64,000 nucleotides of DNA from Actinomycetota bacterium (GCA_040757835.1 JBFLWJ010000003.1:25714-89713); one strand, 5' to 3'. Counted from the first letter of the stretch, positions 30,221 to 39,314 are shown. Numbers and translations are program-made. Notes: generated by a model not told the origin, from the letters alone.

Positions 30221-31195
30221 CTATCTCCCGTCCATGTCCGCGCCGGCAAACACCACCATGGCCGGTCCGGAAGAGCGGTTGTCCCAACCGGCGAGACGGC
30301 CGACGGCGGCCCTTACCCCCTCAACGTCCGTACCGATTACCATGAGCGCGGAGCCCTCCTCCCCGAGTCTCGGCCCTATGGCCTCTATCAGGCCCTCCCC
30401 GCTGGCCAGGCATCCGCTCGCTTCCCCTTTCCCGTCCACCAACAGGATATCAGCTCCAGCGATGTAGGCGGTCAGACCTATCCGGGCGGCGTTGGCGCTG
30501 GCCTCCGCGATGAAATGGTTTTTCGCCAGCTCCGCGGCGGTCCCTACGACAACCGCGTACTCGCCTTGCCTCGGCCTCCAGCCGGGGTTCAGATCTTCAA
30601 GGTCGCAAGTGGGCGCGCCCGCCTCTCTCAGTACCTCCGCGAGCCGCTCTCCGGAGTCCTCGCATCCCGGGGCACAGACTATCAGGCATTCACGTGGCGC
30701 CTCACGGAACCCGTGAACGAAGGGCTCCGGGAAACAGCCGGCGAACGCCGGGGTGAACACCGAATATTCCCAGGAATGGTAGTCGAAGATGAGCCAGTCC
30801 CCGTCCCTGACCTCGAAGTCACCGGCACCGACCTCCGCCATCTGTCCGTTGACGTAGTAGAACCAGTCCGTCTTGCTTGAACCCTCGCCGTCATAGCCCG
30901 AGACCAGGCCGTCAACGGCACGGATGAAACCCCCGCCGTATGACGTCTCCACTTCGGCCGCCTTCTGCAGGGCCTGCATCGCGCTGGAACCTTCCCTCAC
31001 CTCGACGTCCTCGTCCCGCAACACCTCCCCGCCGAAGTCGCGGGTGATACTCAGCCTCACCACCACGCTTTCCTGGCCCTCGTTCCAGGGCATGAACGCG
31101 CATCCCCGCACCGTGAAGAAGACAGCGACGAGGACCAGGACGGTTATCCACGCATACCACCAGGCGCGGGTGCCGCTTCTCTCCGCCGTATCCAC
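30221..31195 (-). CDS. DUF4430 (transcobalamin beta-domain-like) membrane-anchored protein
   Basis: 324 residues. One N-terminal membrane helix (about 12-30) leaves the rest outside; a Cys follows it (VRGCAF), so lipid attachment is possible but the lipobox is poor. Residues about 45-145 are a DUF4430 domain: SAMQALQKAAEVETSYGGGF, IRAVDGLVSGY, WFYYVNGQMAEVGAGDFEV and GDWLIFDYHSWE. In this family, related to the C-terminal domain of transcobalamin, that fold caps the corrinoid. The last ~170 residues (with GTAAELAKNHFIAE and ALMVIGTDVEGVRAAV) form a second domain I cannot name. GTG start. Second gene of the riboswitch operon. Confidence 0.82.
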   Translation of the reverse strand: MDTAERSGTRAWWYAWITVLVLVAVFFTVRGCAFMPWNEGQESVVVRLSITRDFGGEVLRDEDVEVREGSSAMQALQKAAEVETSYGGGFIRAVDGLVSGYDGEGSSKTDWFYYVNGQMAEVGAGDFEVRDGDWLIFDYHSWEYSVFTPAFAGCFPEPFVHGFREAPRECLIVCAPGCEDSGERLAEVLREAGAPTCDLEDLNPGWRPRQGEYAVVVGTAAELAKNHFIAEASANAARIGLTAYIAGADILLVDGKGEASGCLASGEGLIEAIGPRLGEEGSALMVIGTDVEGVRAAVGRLAGWDNRSSGPAMVVFAGADMDGR

Positions 31196-31344
31196 ACAAC
31201 CGCCTTCCCTCTTAACGCCACCCTGTACGATACGGGTACGCAGGCACGGCCGAGCGGGGAAGCGGGACCGCCTCCCCGCTCCTGGCGGCCTTCGCCGGCC
31301 AGGGTCAACCGCTGATCAATATGGGCTTTCCGGCCTGCTCGTGC

Positions 31345-33933
31345 TCAGTACATGTCCTTGAGGGTCGCGCCCATGGTGCAATGGCCTCCGTTCCACCCGC
31401 GGTTCTCATAGCCCATGTAATCGAAGTACATGGCCCGCTCCACCACCACGCCGCGATCGGAAGAGATGGCGTAGGCGCGTTCCACGGGCACGTCGCTCCG
31501 CATGGATATGGTGAACCGCTGGCCCGCCTCGACCTCATACTCCTCGGCATCACCGTCGCCGAAGAGCGGTTTCACGCTTACGGTCGCGTCCTCCTTGCCC
31601 GGATTGGAGATACAGATATACTCGTCGGTGCTGGGATCCGTATAACCTTCCGCCAGACACCAGTAATTGCTGGAAAGGGCGGTTCCCGTCACGCAGTGGC
31701 CACCGTCCCACACCCCTTCATAGTCGAAATACAGGGGGCGCTCGGCGAGTATGGGCCTGTCGGAGCTCACCATCAATCCCAGCTCCTTGCCGCTCCCTGC
31801 CTCTTCGTTCACGTAGAGCGTACGCCTGCTGCTGGCGTTCACCGTGTACTTCTCGGAATACGCTTCCTCTCCCTGATAGAGATAGGCCACCGTGACCTCG
31901 GCGGCTTCCGTGCCCGGGTTGGCCAGGCAAAGCCATTCCTCGAAGCCGGATCCGGTATAGCCTTCGGCGAAACACCACTGCCCGCCTGCCTCTCCGACCC
32001 CCATCACGCAGTGCCCGCCGGTACAACCGAGGTCGGCCCGGCCCCGGTAATCGAAGTACATCGGGCGCTCCGCCACGATGGGCTGGTTTGAAACGGCCTT
32101 GATGGAGACCTCCTTGCCCGCTCCCGCTTCCTCGTTTACGCTCAAGGTCATCCTGCGGTTGCCGGGCACGTCGTACCGTTTCTGAAGCGGATCTCCATCG
32201 GGATAGAGGTAGGTCACGTCCACCGTGGCCGCCCGGTCGGAGAAATTGGCCAGGCAGAGCCATTCCTCGAAGCCTGAGCCTGTATACCCCTCGGCGAAAT
32301 ACCACGTGTCGAGGGGCATGTCCGCGCCGACCACGCAGTGCCCGCCAGTCCAGTTGTGGGCGGCAGCTCCGTGGTAGTCGAAGTACATGGGACGCTCGGC
32401 GACGATGGGCCGGTCAGAAATGGCCTTGATCGAGACCTCTGCGTCGGCGCCCACCTGCTCGTTTATATATATGGTCCTGCGCGTGCCGGCCGGCACCTCG
32501 TAATCGACGGTCAGGGGGTCTGCAGCGCTGTTGAACACGTAAGTGACGCTGACCGTCGCGTCATCGTCCTGGCCGATGCCCGGGTTGGCCAAGCACAGCC
32601 ATGCGTCGAAACCGGGGCCGGTATACCCCTCGGCGAAATACCAGTCGAAAACCGAGGGCATAAACTCCTCGTAGGCATAAAGGCGGCCATCGGCGGTCGA
32701 GTACGCCAGTCCGCCGGAAACCACGGGATCGCCGCCCGCCTCCTGTTGCACGTACCAGAGCTCACTTCCGGTTTCCGGATCCATGGCTGCCATGCCCTTG
32801 TTGTGCGCCCACATACCGGTGTCGAAACTCCCGGCATAGAGGTACCCGGTGGTCGGGGACAGTGCGCAGTTGCCATTGTAAGCTCCCCAGTTTGGGTTGT
32901 CCCATACCAGACCGCCGGTGTCCATGTTAAAGGCATAGAAATGATTCCCGCCCACGGAATAATCGTTGCCGCACACGTACACTATGTTATGGTTGCCGTC
33001 GACGAGTGGCATGCCGGACGATCCCCATATGGGCTGGCTCCAGGCGAGTGTCGCCTTGTTCCCACTGTCATCAAGGCGGTAGAAATTGCTGACGGGCCCA
33101 CCGTAAGCGAAATCGCTCAAGTACAGATGTCCCTGGTCGCAAGCAATAGGCCCCGCGATGTCGTATTGCGTGGCATACTCCCATTTCTTAACGACAGTTG
33201 AGCTGGACACGTCGATGCAATGTACCTTTCCGTTAGGAGAGAAGCCGAAGGCGGCCGACTGTGGCAGGTAAAGCCGGTTGTTGGTATCGTCCACGCCCGG
33301 CGCACCCGATGCGGAGGAGTTGGCATCGAGCTCATACCGCCACACCACGTCGCCGTTGAGGGCCGACAGACCGACGTATGCGCCATAGGTGAAATCGGCC
33401 ACCACGACTACCTCGTTCGCCGCCGCATCGCCATACATCACCGGATCGCTTATGATCACGGAGTTCCCCAGGAGCCCTCCTGCCGGGGTGATGTCCGTAT
33501 GCCAGAGGACCTTGCCGCTCGCCGTGGTATCCAGGCAGTAAAGGCTCTTTCCACACCCTATATAAAGACGGTCACCGTCGACGAGGGGTCGTGCCTTGGA
33601 ACCCATACCCCCGGCCCATTCCAGGTCCTTCTGCCACAGAAATCCGCCGTTGGTGGCGTCCAGCGCGACTATACTGCTTTTCACTCCCGGTGGCATCCAT
33701 GGGTCGTCTCCGGCGAAGAGGTATGCCACCCCACCGTCTATGGCCGGTCCGGTCCCGTCCTTGATCCTATAATCCGCGCTTTCGAAAACGGGGGCCTCCG
33801 ACTGGACAGACGGGGAGGGCAGCGCATTCTCCACCCCCACGACCGTCATCATCGCCAATGATACCGCCACCGCCAGGAGGGCGGCCGTCCATCTTCTCCA
33901 GTCCCTTTTCCTTGCTTCGGTCCCGGCTGTCAT
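31345..33933 (-). CDS. Exported beta-propeller protein with four C-terminal FAEGYTG repeats
   Basis: 862 residues. A signal peptide or signal anchor (about 12-35) is followed by a PQQ/quinoprotein-like beta-propeller (about 50-415) with blades of the type ALDATNGGFLW, SALNGDVVWRY, AFNMDTGGLVW and AMDPETGSELW. Then come four repeats of about 105 residues beginning near residues 428, 535, 642 and 745. Each opens with FAEGYTGSGFEEWLCLANPG-like sequence and closes with AERPMYFDY..GGHCVMG. AGGAGG lies 7 bases before the ATG. It is the first gene behind the cobalamin riboswitch. The repeats probably make a cell-surface stalk; the propeller's ligand is unknown, with a corrinoid as one possibility. 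Confidence 0.85.
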   Translation of the reverse strand: MTAGTEARKRDWRRWTAALLAVAVSLAMMTVVGVENALPSPSVQSEAPVFESADYRIKDGTGPAIDGGVAYLFAGDDPWMPPGVKSSIVALDATNGGFLWQKDLEWAGGMGSKARPLVDGDRLYIGCGKSLYCLDTTASGKVLWHTDITPAGGLLGNSVIISDPVMYGDAAANEVVVVADFTYGAYVGLSALNGDVVWRYELDANSSASGAPGVDDTNNRLYLPQSAAFGFSPNGKVHCIDVSSSTVVKKWEYATQYDIAGPIACDQGHLYLSDFAYGGPVSNFYRLDDSGNKATLAWSQPIWGSSGMPLVDGNHNIVYVCGNDYSVGGNHFYAFNMDTGGLVWDNPNWGAYNGNCALSPTTGYLYAGSFDTGMWAHNKGMAAMDPETGSELWYVQQEAGGDPVVSGGLAYSTADGRLYAYEEFMPSVFDWYFAEGYTGPGFDAWLCLANPGIGQDDDATVSVTYVFNSAADPLTVDYEVPAGTRRTIYINEQVGADAEVSIKAISDRPIVAERPMYFDYHGAAAHNWTGGHCVVGADMPLDTWYFAEGYTGSGFEEWLCLANFSDRAATVDVTYLYPDGDPLQKRYDVPGNRRMTLSVNEEAGAGKEVSIKAVSNQPIVAERPMYFDYRGRADLGCTGGHCVMGVGEAGGQWCFAEGYTGSGFEEWLCLANPGTEAAEVTVAYLYQGEEAYSEKYTVNASSRRTLYVNEEAGSGKELGLMVSSDRPILAERPLYFDYEGVWDGGHCVTGTALSSNYWCLAEGYTDPSTDEYICISNPGKEDATVSVKPLFGDGDAEEYEVEAGQRFTISMRSDVPVERAYAISSDRGVVVERAMYFDYMGYENRGWNGGHCTMGATLKDMY

Positions 33934-33983
33934 CCCTTTTCCTCCTTTGTTCTTTTCCGTGCTCCGCAGCCGGCGACGGCACG

Positions 33984-34017
33984 AAAAAACCTCCTCTCTC
34001 GCTCTGAGATCGGAGGT
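33984..34017 (-). terminator. Riboswitch-linked intrinsic terminator
   Basis: On the minus strand ACCTCC (34017-34012) pairs with GGAGGT (33994-33989), with partly paired inner bases, and is followed directly by a run of T (33989-33984). It lies between the cobalamin aptamer and the first gene, 50 bases before the ATG. This is where a transcription-attenuating riboswitch would have its terminator. Confidence 0.75.
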
Positions 34018-34021
34018 CTAT

Positions 34022-34224
34022 CATGCCTGCCAGGTCCTCTCTATCGCGGAGAGCTTGCTGACTCCTGCCGGGCAGGTCTTCTGACTCCTGGATCTTCGCT
34101 CGGCCCCTCCTTCCCGACCTTACGTCAGTGGTTTCGCGGGGCTCCGCTCCCCAGTCACAGCGGCGCTACCGTGCCGGTCTCTCACCGGCTTCCCTCCTGG
34201 CCCTTACGGGACCCGGCAGGCATG
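34022..34224 (-). promoter_or_regulatory. Cobalamin (B12) riboswitch
   Basis: Minus-strand RNA. The B12 box AGTCAGAAGACCTGCC is at 34086-34071. Upstream lie the conserved GGGAAGCCGGTG (34194-34183), a GCCGCTGTGACTGGGG stretch, and ACCACTG. A ten-base outer stem CATGCCTGCC (34224-34215) with GGCAGGCATG (34031-34022) closes the element, matching P1. An intrinsic terminator follows at once, so adenosylcobalamin or a related corrinoid should switch off the six downstream genes (33.9 to 25.6 kb). I could not fix the promoter upstream. Confidence 0.93.
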
Positions 34225-34271
34225 TTATGCGTTTGTCAACTCCCTCATGCTAACACAAAAGCCAGTCCAAC

Positions 34272-34454
34272 TCAAAACGTACGCATGTGTTCCAGTATCC
34301 CCCGCAGGACCTTTCTGCCCACCTCGAACAGCTCTTTTATCAGCCCGTCCTCCAGGTCGTTGAAATCATCGTTCTCTTCCACTAACCTTGAGATAAGCTG
34401 AGACAGATCTGACATGTGAGAGATCACTCCTTTCTCCTGTTTGTTTTGCTTCAC
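34272..34454 (-). pseudogene. Remnant of ISLre2/UPF0236-type transposase (N-terminus only)
   Basis: A 60-codon frame whose last ~47 codons, from an internal ATG (MSDLSQLISRLVEEN..), read like the beginning of UPF0236/ISLre2 transposases: an acidic stretch NDDFNDLEDGLIKELF followed by VGRKVLRGILE. The full transposase would be several hundred residues; here it stops at once. The remainder has been lost and the cobalamin riboswitch begins within 50 bases. I base this on remembered family pattern only. Confidence 0.45.
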
Positions 34455-34741
34455 TCAGGAATAATTGAGTGGTCTCTCCTCTTTTTCCTTCTCAGACCTG
34501 CCTACAAAAGAATTACAGCAACCATGCAAAACTGATATCAGCGCGACCGGCGCTCGGGTGTCGTCCATATAATAAGACCGCCTGGGCCCGCCATGGTGGC
34601 AGCAGGCGTCCTTGTGAAGCCCAGGTCTGTACGGTGTTCTGGCGAAGCCTCATCTGTGATGCCACTTGCCCGAACATGGAACGGGACACCCGGCTCGAGC
34701 CGGACATGCAACACGTCCCTAGCCAGCAGACCCGGGGCGAG
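34455..34741. other. Intergenic, nothing assigned
   Basis: This spacer separates the transposase remnant from the thiolase stop. A small perfect hairpin (ACTCA/TGAGT) is at its left edge. No tRNA fold, conserved protein frame or clear terminator was recognised. Confidence 0.4.
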
Positions 34742-35917
34742 CTACAGGCGCTCGAGGACGACTGCGATGCCCTGTCCACCTCCGATACACAGGGATGCCA
34801 GCCCCACTTTCACGTCCAGGTCCTTCATGGCGCTCATCAGGGTGACCACGATACGGGCGCCGGTGCACCCCACCGGGTGCCCCAGGGCCACTCCGCTGCC
34901 GTAGATGTTGGTTATCTCCGGGTCCAGGCCGAGTTCCCGGATACAGGTGAGGGCCTGTGCCGCGAAGGCCTCGTTGAGTTCGATGACCCCGATGTCCTCT
35001 AGCTTCAATCCCGCTCTCTCCAGGGCCTTGGGGATGGCGTAGATGGGCCCTACGCCCATGACCTCCGGGTCCACGCCCACGTAGGAATAGGAGAGCACGC
35101 GCGCCACGGGCTTGACGCCCAACTCCTTCACCCTGTCCCCTGACATGATCACCAGGGCCGCGGCGGCGTCGTTGATGCCCGAGGCGTTGCCCGCGGTTAC
35201 CGAGCCGTCCTGCTTGAAGGCCGGGGGCAGGGAGGCCAGCTTCTCCAAGGTCGTCTCGGTGGGATGCTCGTCGGTATCGAAGACCTGTACCCCTTTGCGC
35301 GTCCTCACCTCCACCGGCACGATCTCCTCTTTGAACTTACCCGCCGCTATGGCCGCCAGGGCGCGTCGCTGGCTCTCCAGGGCGTAGACGTCCTGTTCTT
35401 CCCTGGACACCCCGTAACGCTCCGCGATGTTCTCCGCGGTCATGCCCATGACGAGGCCGTTATAGGGGTCGTGCAGGACCTCCCACAGGCCGTCGATGAA
35501 CTCGCCGTTCCGCATCCTCTTTCCCCAGCGCATGTCGTTGCTGTAGTAGTGGATGGAACTCATGTTCTCCGCGCCCCCGGCGACCGCCACCCCTGAGTCC
35601 CCAAGGCGCACCGCCCTCACCGCATCGATGACCGCCTGCATCCCCGAACCGCATCCCCTGATGACCCCTGATGCCGGCACGGTATAAGGCAGGCCCGCTC
35701 TCAGCGCTCCCAGCCTGGCCGCCAGGCAGTTCTCGTCCGTGCGCGGCACCACCTGGCCGAATATGACCTCGTCCACGGCGTCGGGGGATATGCCGGCGCG
35801 CTTCACCGCCTCCTCAATGACGATGCGTACCAGCTCACCCGTCTTGACGTCTTTCAGGCTGCCGCCGTACTTCCCGATGGCGGTACGGCACCCGCTCACG
35901 ATGTAGGCCTCGTTCAC
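34742..35917 (-). CDS. Thiolase, acetyl-CoA acetyltransferase-type
   Basis: Condenses or cleaves acyl-CoA units, probably acetoacetyl-CoA. It is 391 residues, normal size. The acylated cysteine is C89 in RGCGSGMQAV, followed by GGAENMSS, the NASGINDAAAA loop, NEAFAAQAL, the catalytic His in GVALGHPVGCTGAR and the second Cys in SLCIGGGQGIA. The start is GTG with AGGGAGGG nearby. It is monocistronic in view; a plus-strand acyl-CoA dehydrogenase lies 5 kb away, so both may serve fatty- or amino-acid degradation. Confidence 0.93.
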   Translation of the reverse strand: MNEAYIVSGCRTAIGKYGGSLKDVKTGELVRIVIEEAVKRAGISPDAVDEVIFGQVVPRTDENCLAARLGALRAGLPYTVPASGVIRGCGSGMQAVIDAVRAVRLGDSGVAVAGGAENMSSIHYYSNDMRWGKRMRNGEFIDGLWEVLHDPYNGLVMGMTAENIAERYGVSREEQDVYALESQRRALAAIAAGKFKEEIVPVEVRTRKGVQVFDTDEHPTETTLEKLASLPPAFKQDGSVTAGNASGINDAAAALVIMSGDRVKELGVKPVARVLSYSYVGVDPEVMGVGPIYAIPKALERAGLKLEDIGVIELNEAFAAQALTCIRELGLDPEITNIYGSGVALGHPVGCTGARIVVTLMSAMKDLDVKVGLASLCIGGGQGIAVVLERL

Positions 35918-35962
35918 TTCTCCCTCCCTTTCCCCATCGTCTGCTCTGTCGTTACTGCTGAT

Positions 35963-36160
35963 CTACTTGCATTTCATGAAGCGCCGGATGGAGCGGTCGT
36001 AGGTGCGCTCCACCTCGGGCGGGAAATAACAGGCCGGCAGCTCTCCCATGCGCCGGTGGTAGGCGATGCACTCGCAGCAGTATCCCTTGCGCGAGCACGG
36101 CTCATAGGTGCAGTTGCACCTCTCCAGGTTGGCCTGATAATTCTTGCATTCCTCTGGCAT
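35963..36160 (-). CDS. Small Cys-rich protein (DUF6485-like)
   Basis: 65 residues from the ATG at 36160, which has GAGGAGG 5 bases upstream. Seven cysteines are arranged as [25 protein letters not shown], followed by [23 protein letters not shown]. The pattern suggests a metal-binding knuckle, zinc or iron-sulphur. It matches small DUF6485-type proteins found in anaerobes; function unknown. It lies 45 bases upstream of the thiolase and could be co-transcribed. Confidence 0.75.
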   Translation of the reverse strand: MPEECKNYQANLERCNCTYEPCSRKGYCCECIAYHRRMGELPACYFPPEVERTYDRSIRRFMKCK

Positions 36161-36352
36161 AACGGCCTCCTCACGGATTACTGACATGGCGTCGAAACGC
36201 CCCTAATACATTAATCAGTGTTCGCGTATCGCGCAAGAAAATACTTCGCCCGGCCTTCTCCTTCTCCGGCACCGCATACGCGCCTCTTTAAGGGCGTGCA
36301 AAATGCCGCCCCGATGCGTAACGCTGAAGTCATGGAGGGTCTCCGCGCCGTG

Positions 36353-37174
36353 CTACGGGCGCTCCGCCGGGCCGTAGATGATGAGGATATCGCCGGTGCG
36401 CACGCCGGTGCGAGCGGCCACGGAACCCCCGCTCACTCCCACGGCCATCACGCCCGAGGAGTCCTCGAACAGCAGCAGGCCCCCCGCGGCGATGTCGCCG
36501 AAGGTGGAGGCAAGCCGGGCTTCAACCTCCTCCTCGCCCACCCCCAGCAGCACCCTTTCTCCCTCGGCGTAGCCCAGGGACCTCACCTGTTCGGGGTAGG
36601 CGTTGAGGCGCAGTGAGCCGAAACGGTCGACATCGACCACCGTGGCGTAGACCGCCCCCTCGCCCTCGCGGGCCCGGCCCCAGGGCGCGGGGACCAGGTC
36701 GCCCGGGTCCAGGGGCGACCCCATCTCGCGCGGGTCCACACCCAGGGAGAGGTGGGCCGCGACGGGGGCGAAGATGTCGCGGGCGTGAAAGGTGGGGTGG
36801 ACGGGGGCGCGGAAGAAATCCTGGTCGTCCAGGAAGAAGGCCTTGCTCACGCCGCCCAGCCGCGCGGCGGCGGGGATGAGAAGGCCGTTGTCGGGTCCCA
36901 CCAGCACGTCCCCGCGCGCGGTCACCAGGGCCACGGCCAGGCGGCGCGTGCCCACCCCCGGATCGACCACGGCCATGTGCACCCCGGGCGGCATGTAGGG
37001 CAGCGCCGCAGCCAGCACGAAGGCCCCTTTGCCGATATCGAAGGGCGGGATCTCGTGGCTGATGTCCACGATGGTCGCGGCGGGGTTGATGGAGAGGATC
37101 ACCCCCTTAACCGCTCCCACCCATTCCTCACAACAGCCGAAATCACTGGTGAGGGTGATCACCATCTCAGCCAC
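36353..37174 (-). CDS. S-adenosylmethionine hydrolase / SAM hydroxide adenosyltransferase (DUF62)
   Basis: 273-residue member of the DUF62 family, which splits SAM with water into adenosine and methionine. Motifs: LTSDFG at the N-terminus, [25 protein letters not shown] and [13 protein letters not shown], with the C-terminal beta-barrel ([13 protein letters not shown]). The frame starts GTG within the end of the upstream gene (GTGGCTGA overlap), with an ATG three codons later as alternative. It is the last of four closely spaced genes (2-hydroxyacid dehydrogenase, TPP enzyme, YjbQ, this). Confidence 0.9.
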   Translation of the reverse strand: MAEMVITLTSDFGCCEEWVGAVKGVILSINPAATIVDISHEIPPFDIGKGAFVLAAALPYMPPGVHMAVVDPGVGTRRLAVALVTARGDVLVGPDNGLLIPAAARLGGVSKAFFLDDQDFFRAPVHPTFHARDIFAPVAAHLSLGVDPREMGSPLDPGDLVPAPWGRAREGEGAVYATVVDVDRFGSLRLNAYPEQVRSLGYAEGERVLLGVGEEEVEARLASTFGDIAAGGLLLFEDSSGVMAVGVSGGSVAARTGVRTGDILIIYGPAERP

Positions 37175-37586
37175 CGGGGACCACCTTAACCCTTACCGTG
37201 CGTTTGCGCGGCCCGTCGAATTCGCAGAGGAATATCCCCTGCCATACCCCCAGCCCCAGGGCGCCCCGGTCCAGGATGATGGTGACCGAGGACCCCGTGA
37301 GGCTGGCCTTGATGTGGGAGTCGGCGTTGCCCTCGCTGTGGCGGTACCTCCCCCGGGGCACCAGCTTCTCCAGGTGCTCCAGGATATCTGCGGCCACCGC
37401 CGGGTCGGCGCTCTCGTTTATGGTTATCCCGACCGTGGTATGGGGCACGTACACCACGCAAATGCCGTCGGTGACCCCCGTGCCGCGGACCTTCCTCTGG
37501 ACCAGCTCGGTGATATCGATCATCTGCGACCGCGAGGAGGTCAAGACCTCGAACGCGGCGTCCTGGATGCTCTTTCCGTCTTCCAT
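37167..37586 (-). CDS. YjbQ/UPF0047 family protein
   Basis: 139 residues from the ATG at 37586. It carries the family's conserved motif [14 protein letters not shown] and the acidic/His pocket ([18 protein letters not shown]). The E. coli homologue YjbQ has weak thiamine-phosphate synthase activity, but the true role of the family is unsettled. Its stop overlaps the SAM hydrolase start and it follows the TPP enzyme gene by 54 bases. An upstream TTG start would add 12 residues lacking conservation. Confidence 0.88.
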   Translation of the reverse strand: MEDGKSIQDAAFEVLTSSRSQMIDITELVQRKVRGTGVTDGICVVYVPHTTVGITINESADPAVAADILEHLEKLVPRGRYRHSEGNADSHIKASLTGSSVTIILDRGALGLGVWQGIFLCEFDGPRKRTVRVKVVPGG

Positions 37587-37640
37587 ACCTGTTATTCTGC
37601 GATGCCCCCGCGCATCCCGCAAGCGGCCAGAGGCATCCGC

Positions 37641-39314
37641 TCATCCCATGCTCATGCGCAGGGTCGCCTCCAGGTTGAGGGGCGGCAGGTCGTCGGGGTC
37701 GATGATCACGTCCACCACCGCCACGCCCGGCGCCGCCAGCGCCTCGCCCAGGACCACGGAGATGTCCCCCACCCTCTCCAGCCTGAAGCCCGCGGCCCCG
37801 AAGGAGCGCGCCAGGGCGGCGAAATCGGGGTTTCCGTGGCAGGTCCCGATGACCCGGCCGCCGCACTGTACCTTCTGCCTGATGTTAAGCACCCGGTACA
37901 TATTGTCGTTTATCACCAGGACGCAAACCTTTATCCCCTCGCGGCAGGCCGTCTCCAGGTCCTGCATGGTCATCATGAAGTCGCCATCCCCGAGGACGGC
38001 CACCACCTCCTTCTCTGGATGCACCAGCTTCGCAGCCAGGGCGGCGGGGAAGCCGAAACCCATGGCTCCGAAGTTGGTCGCCGCGAGAAAGGAGAGGGGC
38101 CTGCGGCACGGCAGGAAGGCCATGGGATAGAGGAGGTGGGTGCCCGCCCCCACGGTGACGACATGCTCCCCGGGCAGCAGGCGTCCGAGTTCGTGCACCA
38201 CGCGGCCGGGGGAGAGCGGGACCTTGTCCGAGGCGATGGCCGCCTCTACCTGGCCGTTCCACTCCTTCCGCTTCGGCTCCAGCAGCTCCCACCATTCGTC
38301 GCGTGGCGGCGGCCGGTAGTCCTTGACCGCCCCCAGGGCCTCGACCAGGAAATCCCTTACGTCCGCCTCCACCATGTAGCCGGCGCGAAAGCGGCTGGTG
38401 AGCATGGCCTCAAGGTCGATGTTGACCAGGATCACCTCGCCCTCCATGGGCAGGGTGTACTCATAGGAGGTCATATCGGAGATTGTACACCCCAGGCCCA
38501 GCACTACGTCCGCCTGGCCGAGGGCGGTATCCGCCGCCGTATTGCCGCCGCCGAAGCCGGCCCTGCCCAGGCAGAGAGGGTGGTCCTCGGGGATAGTGCC
38601 GCGGCCGTTGCCGGTGGTGATCACCGGCGCCCACAAGGCCTCCGCGAACCGCAGCATAAGCTCGGAGCTGCGCGAATAGGCCACGCCTCCGCCGCTGAGC
38701 AACAACGGTCTGTGCGCCTCCTTTATCATGGCCAGTGCCTTCCACACGTCCTCGACGTGCAGCGGCGGCCGGTATTCCGCGGACAACCTGAAGTCCGGGG
38801 GCGGGCCCTGCACCTCCTCTCCCCATACGTCCTCCGGCACCTCGATGAGCACCGGACCGCGCGCGCCCGAGACCGCCAGGGTGTAGGCCTTGGAGAAGGC
38901 GGCGGAAGCACGCTCCGCCTCCTCTACCCGGAACACCCCCTTGCACAGCGGGGCGAAGATGCCGGCGTGATCGGCCTCGAGCATCCCGTCCGATCCCTTG
39001 AGCTTCCTCTTCACCGCACCGCTCAACACGATCATCGGACTGCAGTCCTTATAGGCATTGCCCACCGAGATGAGTGCGTTGAGGGTGCCGGGTCCGGAAT
39101 GGGTGAGAACGATGCCGGGCACGCCGGTGAGGCGGCCTTCGACGTCGGCCATGCTCGCGGCCACCTGCTCGTGCCGGCAGGAGACGTAGCGTATGCGGTC
39201 CTGGTAATCGTAGAGGGCGTCCACGAAAGAGATGTTCGAGGTGCCGATGACGCCGTATATCCTCTCGGCACCCATGGCTTTTATCCCCTCTATGAGCACC
39301 TGCGCGCAGTTCAT
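37641..39314 (-). CDS. Thiamine-pyrophosphate-dependent enzyme, acetolactate-synthase-like
   Basis: 557 residues with the three-domain layout of the acetolactate synthase/2-oxoacid decarboxylase family. The cofactor-activating Glu is in SCRHEQVAASMADVEGR (about 50), the middle domain has LLLSGGGVAYS, and the TPP motif is GDGDFMMTMQDLETA through NDNMY near 450. No small regulatory subunit gene is adjacent, so it is unlikely to be the biosynthetic AHAS. A decarboxylase or carboligase role on a 2-oxoacid is plausible given the upstream 2-hydroxyacid dehydrogenase. Substrate not determinable here. Confidence 0.88.
   Translation of the reverse strand: MNCAQVLIEGIKAMGAERIYGVIGTSNISFVDALYDYQDRIRYVSCRHEQVAASMADVEGRLTGVPGIVLTHSGPGTLNALISVGNAYKDCSPMIVLSGAVKRKLKGSDGMLEADHAGIFAPLCKGVFRVEEAERASAAFSKAYTLAVSGARGPVLIEVPEDVWGEEVQGPPPDFRLSAEYRPPLHVEDVWKALAMIKEAHRPLLLSGGGVAYSRSSELMLRFAEALWAPVITTGNGRGTIPEDHPLCLGRAGFGGGNTAADTALGQADVVLGLGCTISDMTSYEYTLPMEGEVILVNIDLEAMLTSRFRAGYMVEADVRDFLVEALGAVKDYRPPPRDEWWELLEPKRKEWNGQVEAAIASDKVPLSPGRVVHELGRLLPGEHVVTVGAGTHLLYPMAFLPCRRPLSFLAATNFGAMGFGFPAALAAKLVHPEKEVVAVLGDGDFMMTMQDLETACREGIKVCVLVINDNMYRVLNIRQKVQCGGRVIGTCHGNPDFAALARSFGAAGFRLERVGDISVVLGEALAAPGVAVVDVIIDPDDLPPLNLEATLRMSMG

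Noticed and set aside
31253..31280. Terminator between the propeller gene and the DUF4430 gene
   Set aside because: AGCGGGGA/TCCCCGCT forms a good hairpin, but no T-run follows on either strand; it may only modulate RNA stability.
34234..34239. TTGACA upstream of the riboswitch as its -35 box
   Set aside because: The matching -10 position falls inside the aptamer's outer stem and is GC-rich, so the promoter is left unassigned.
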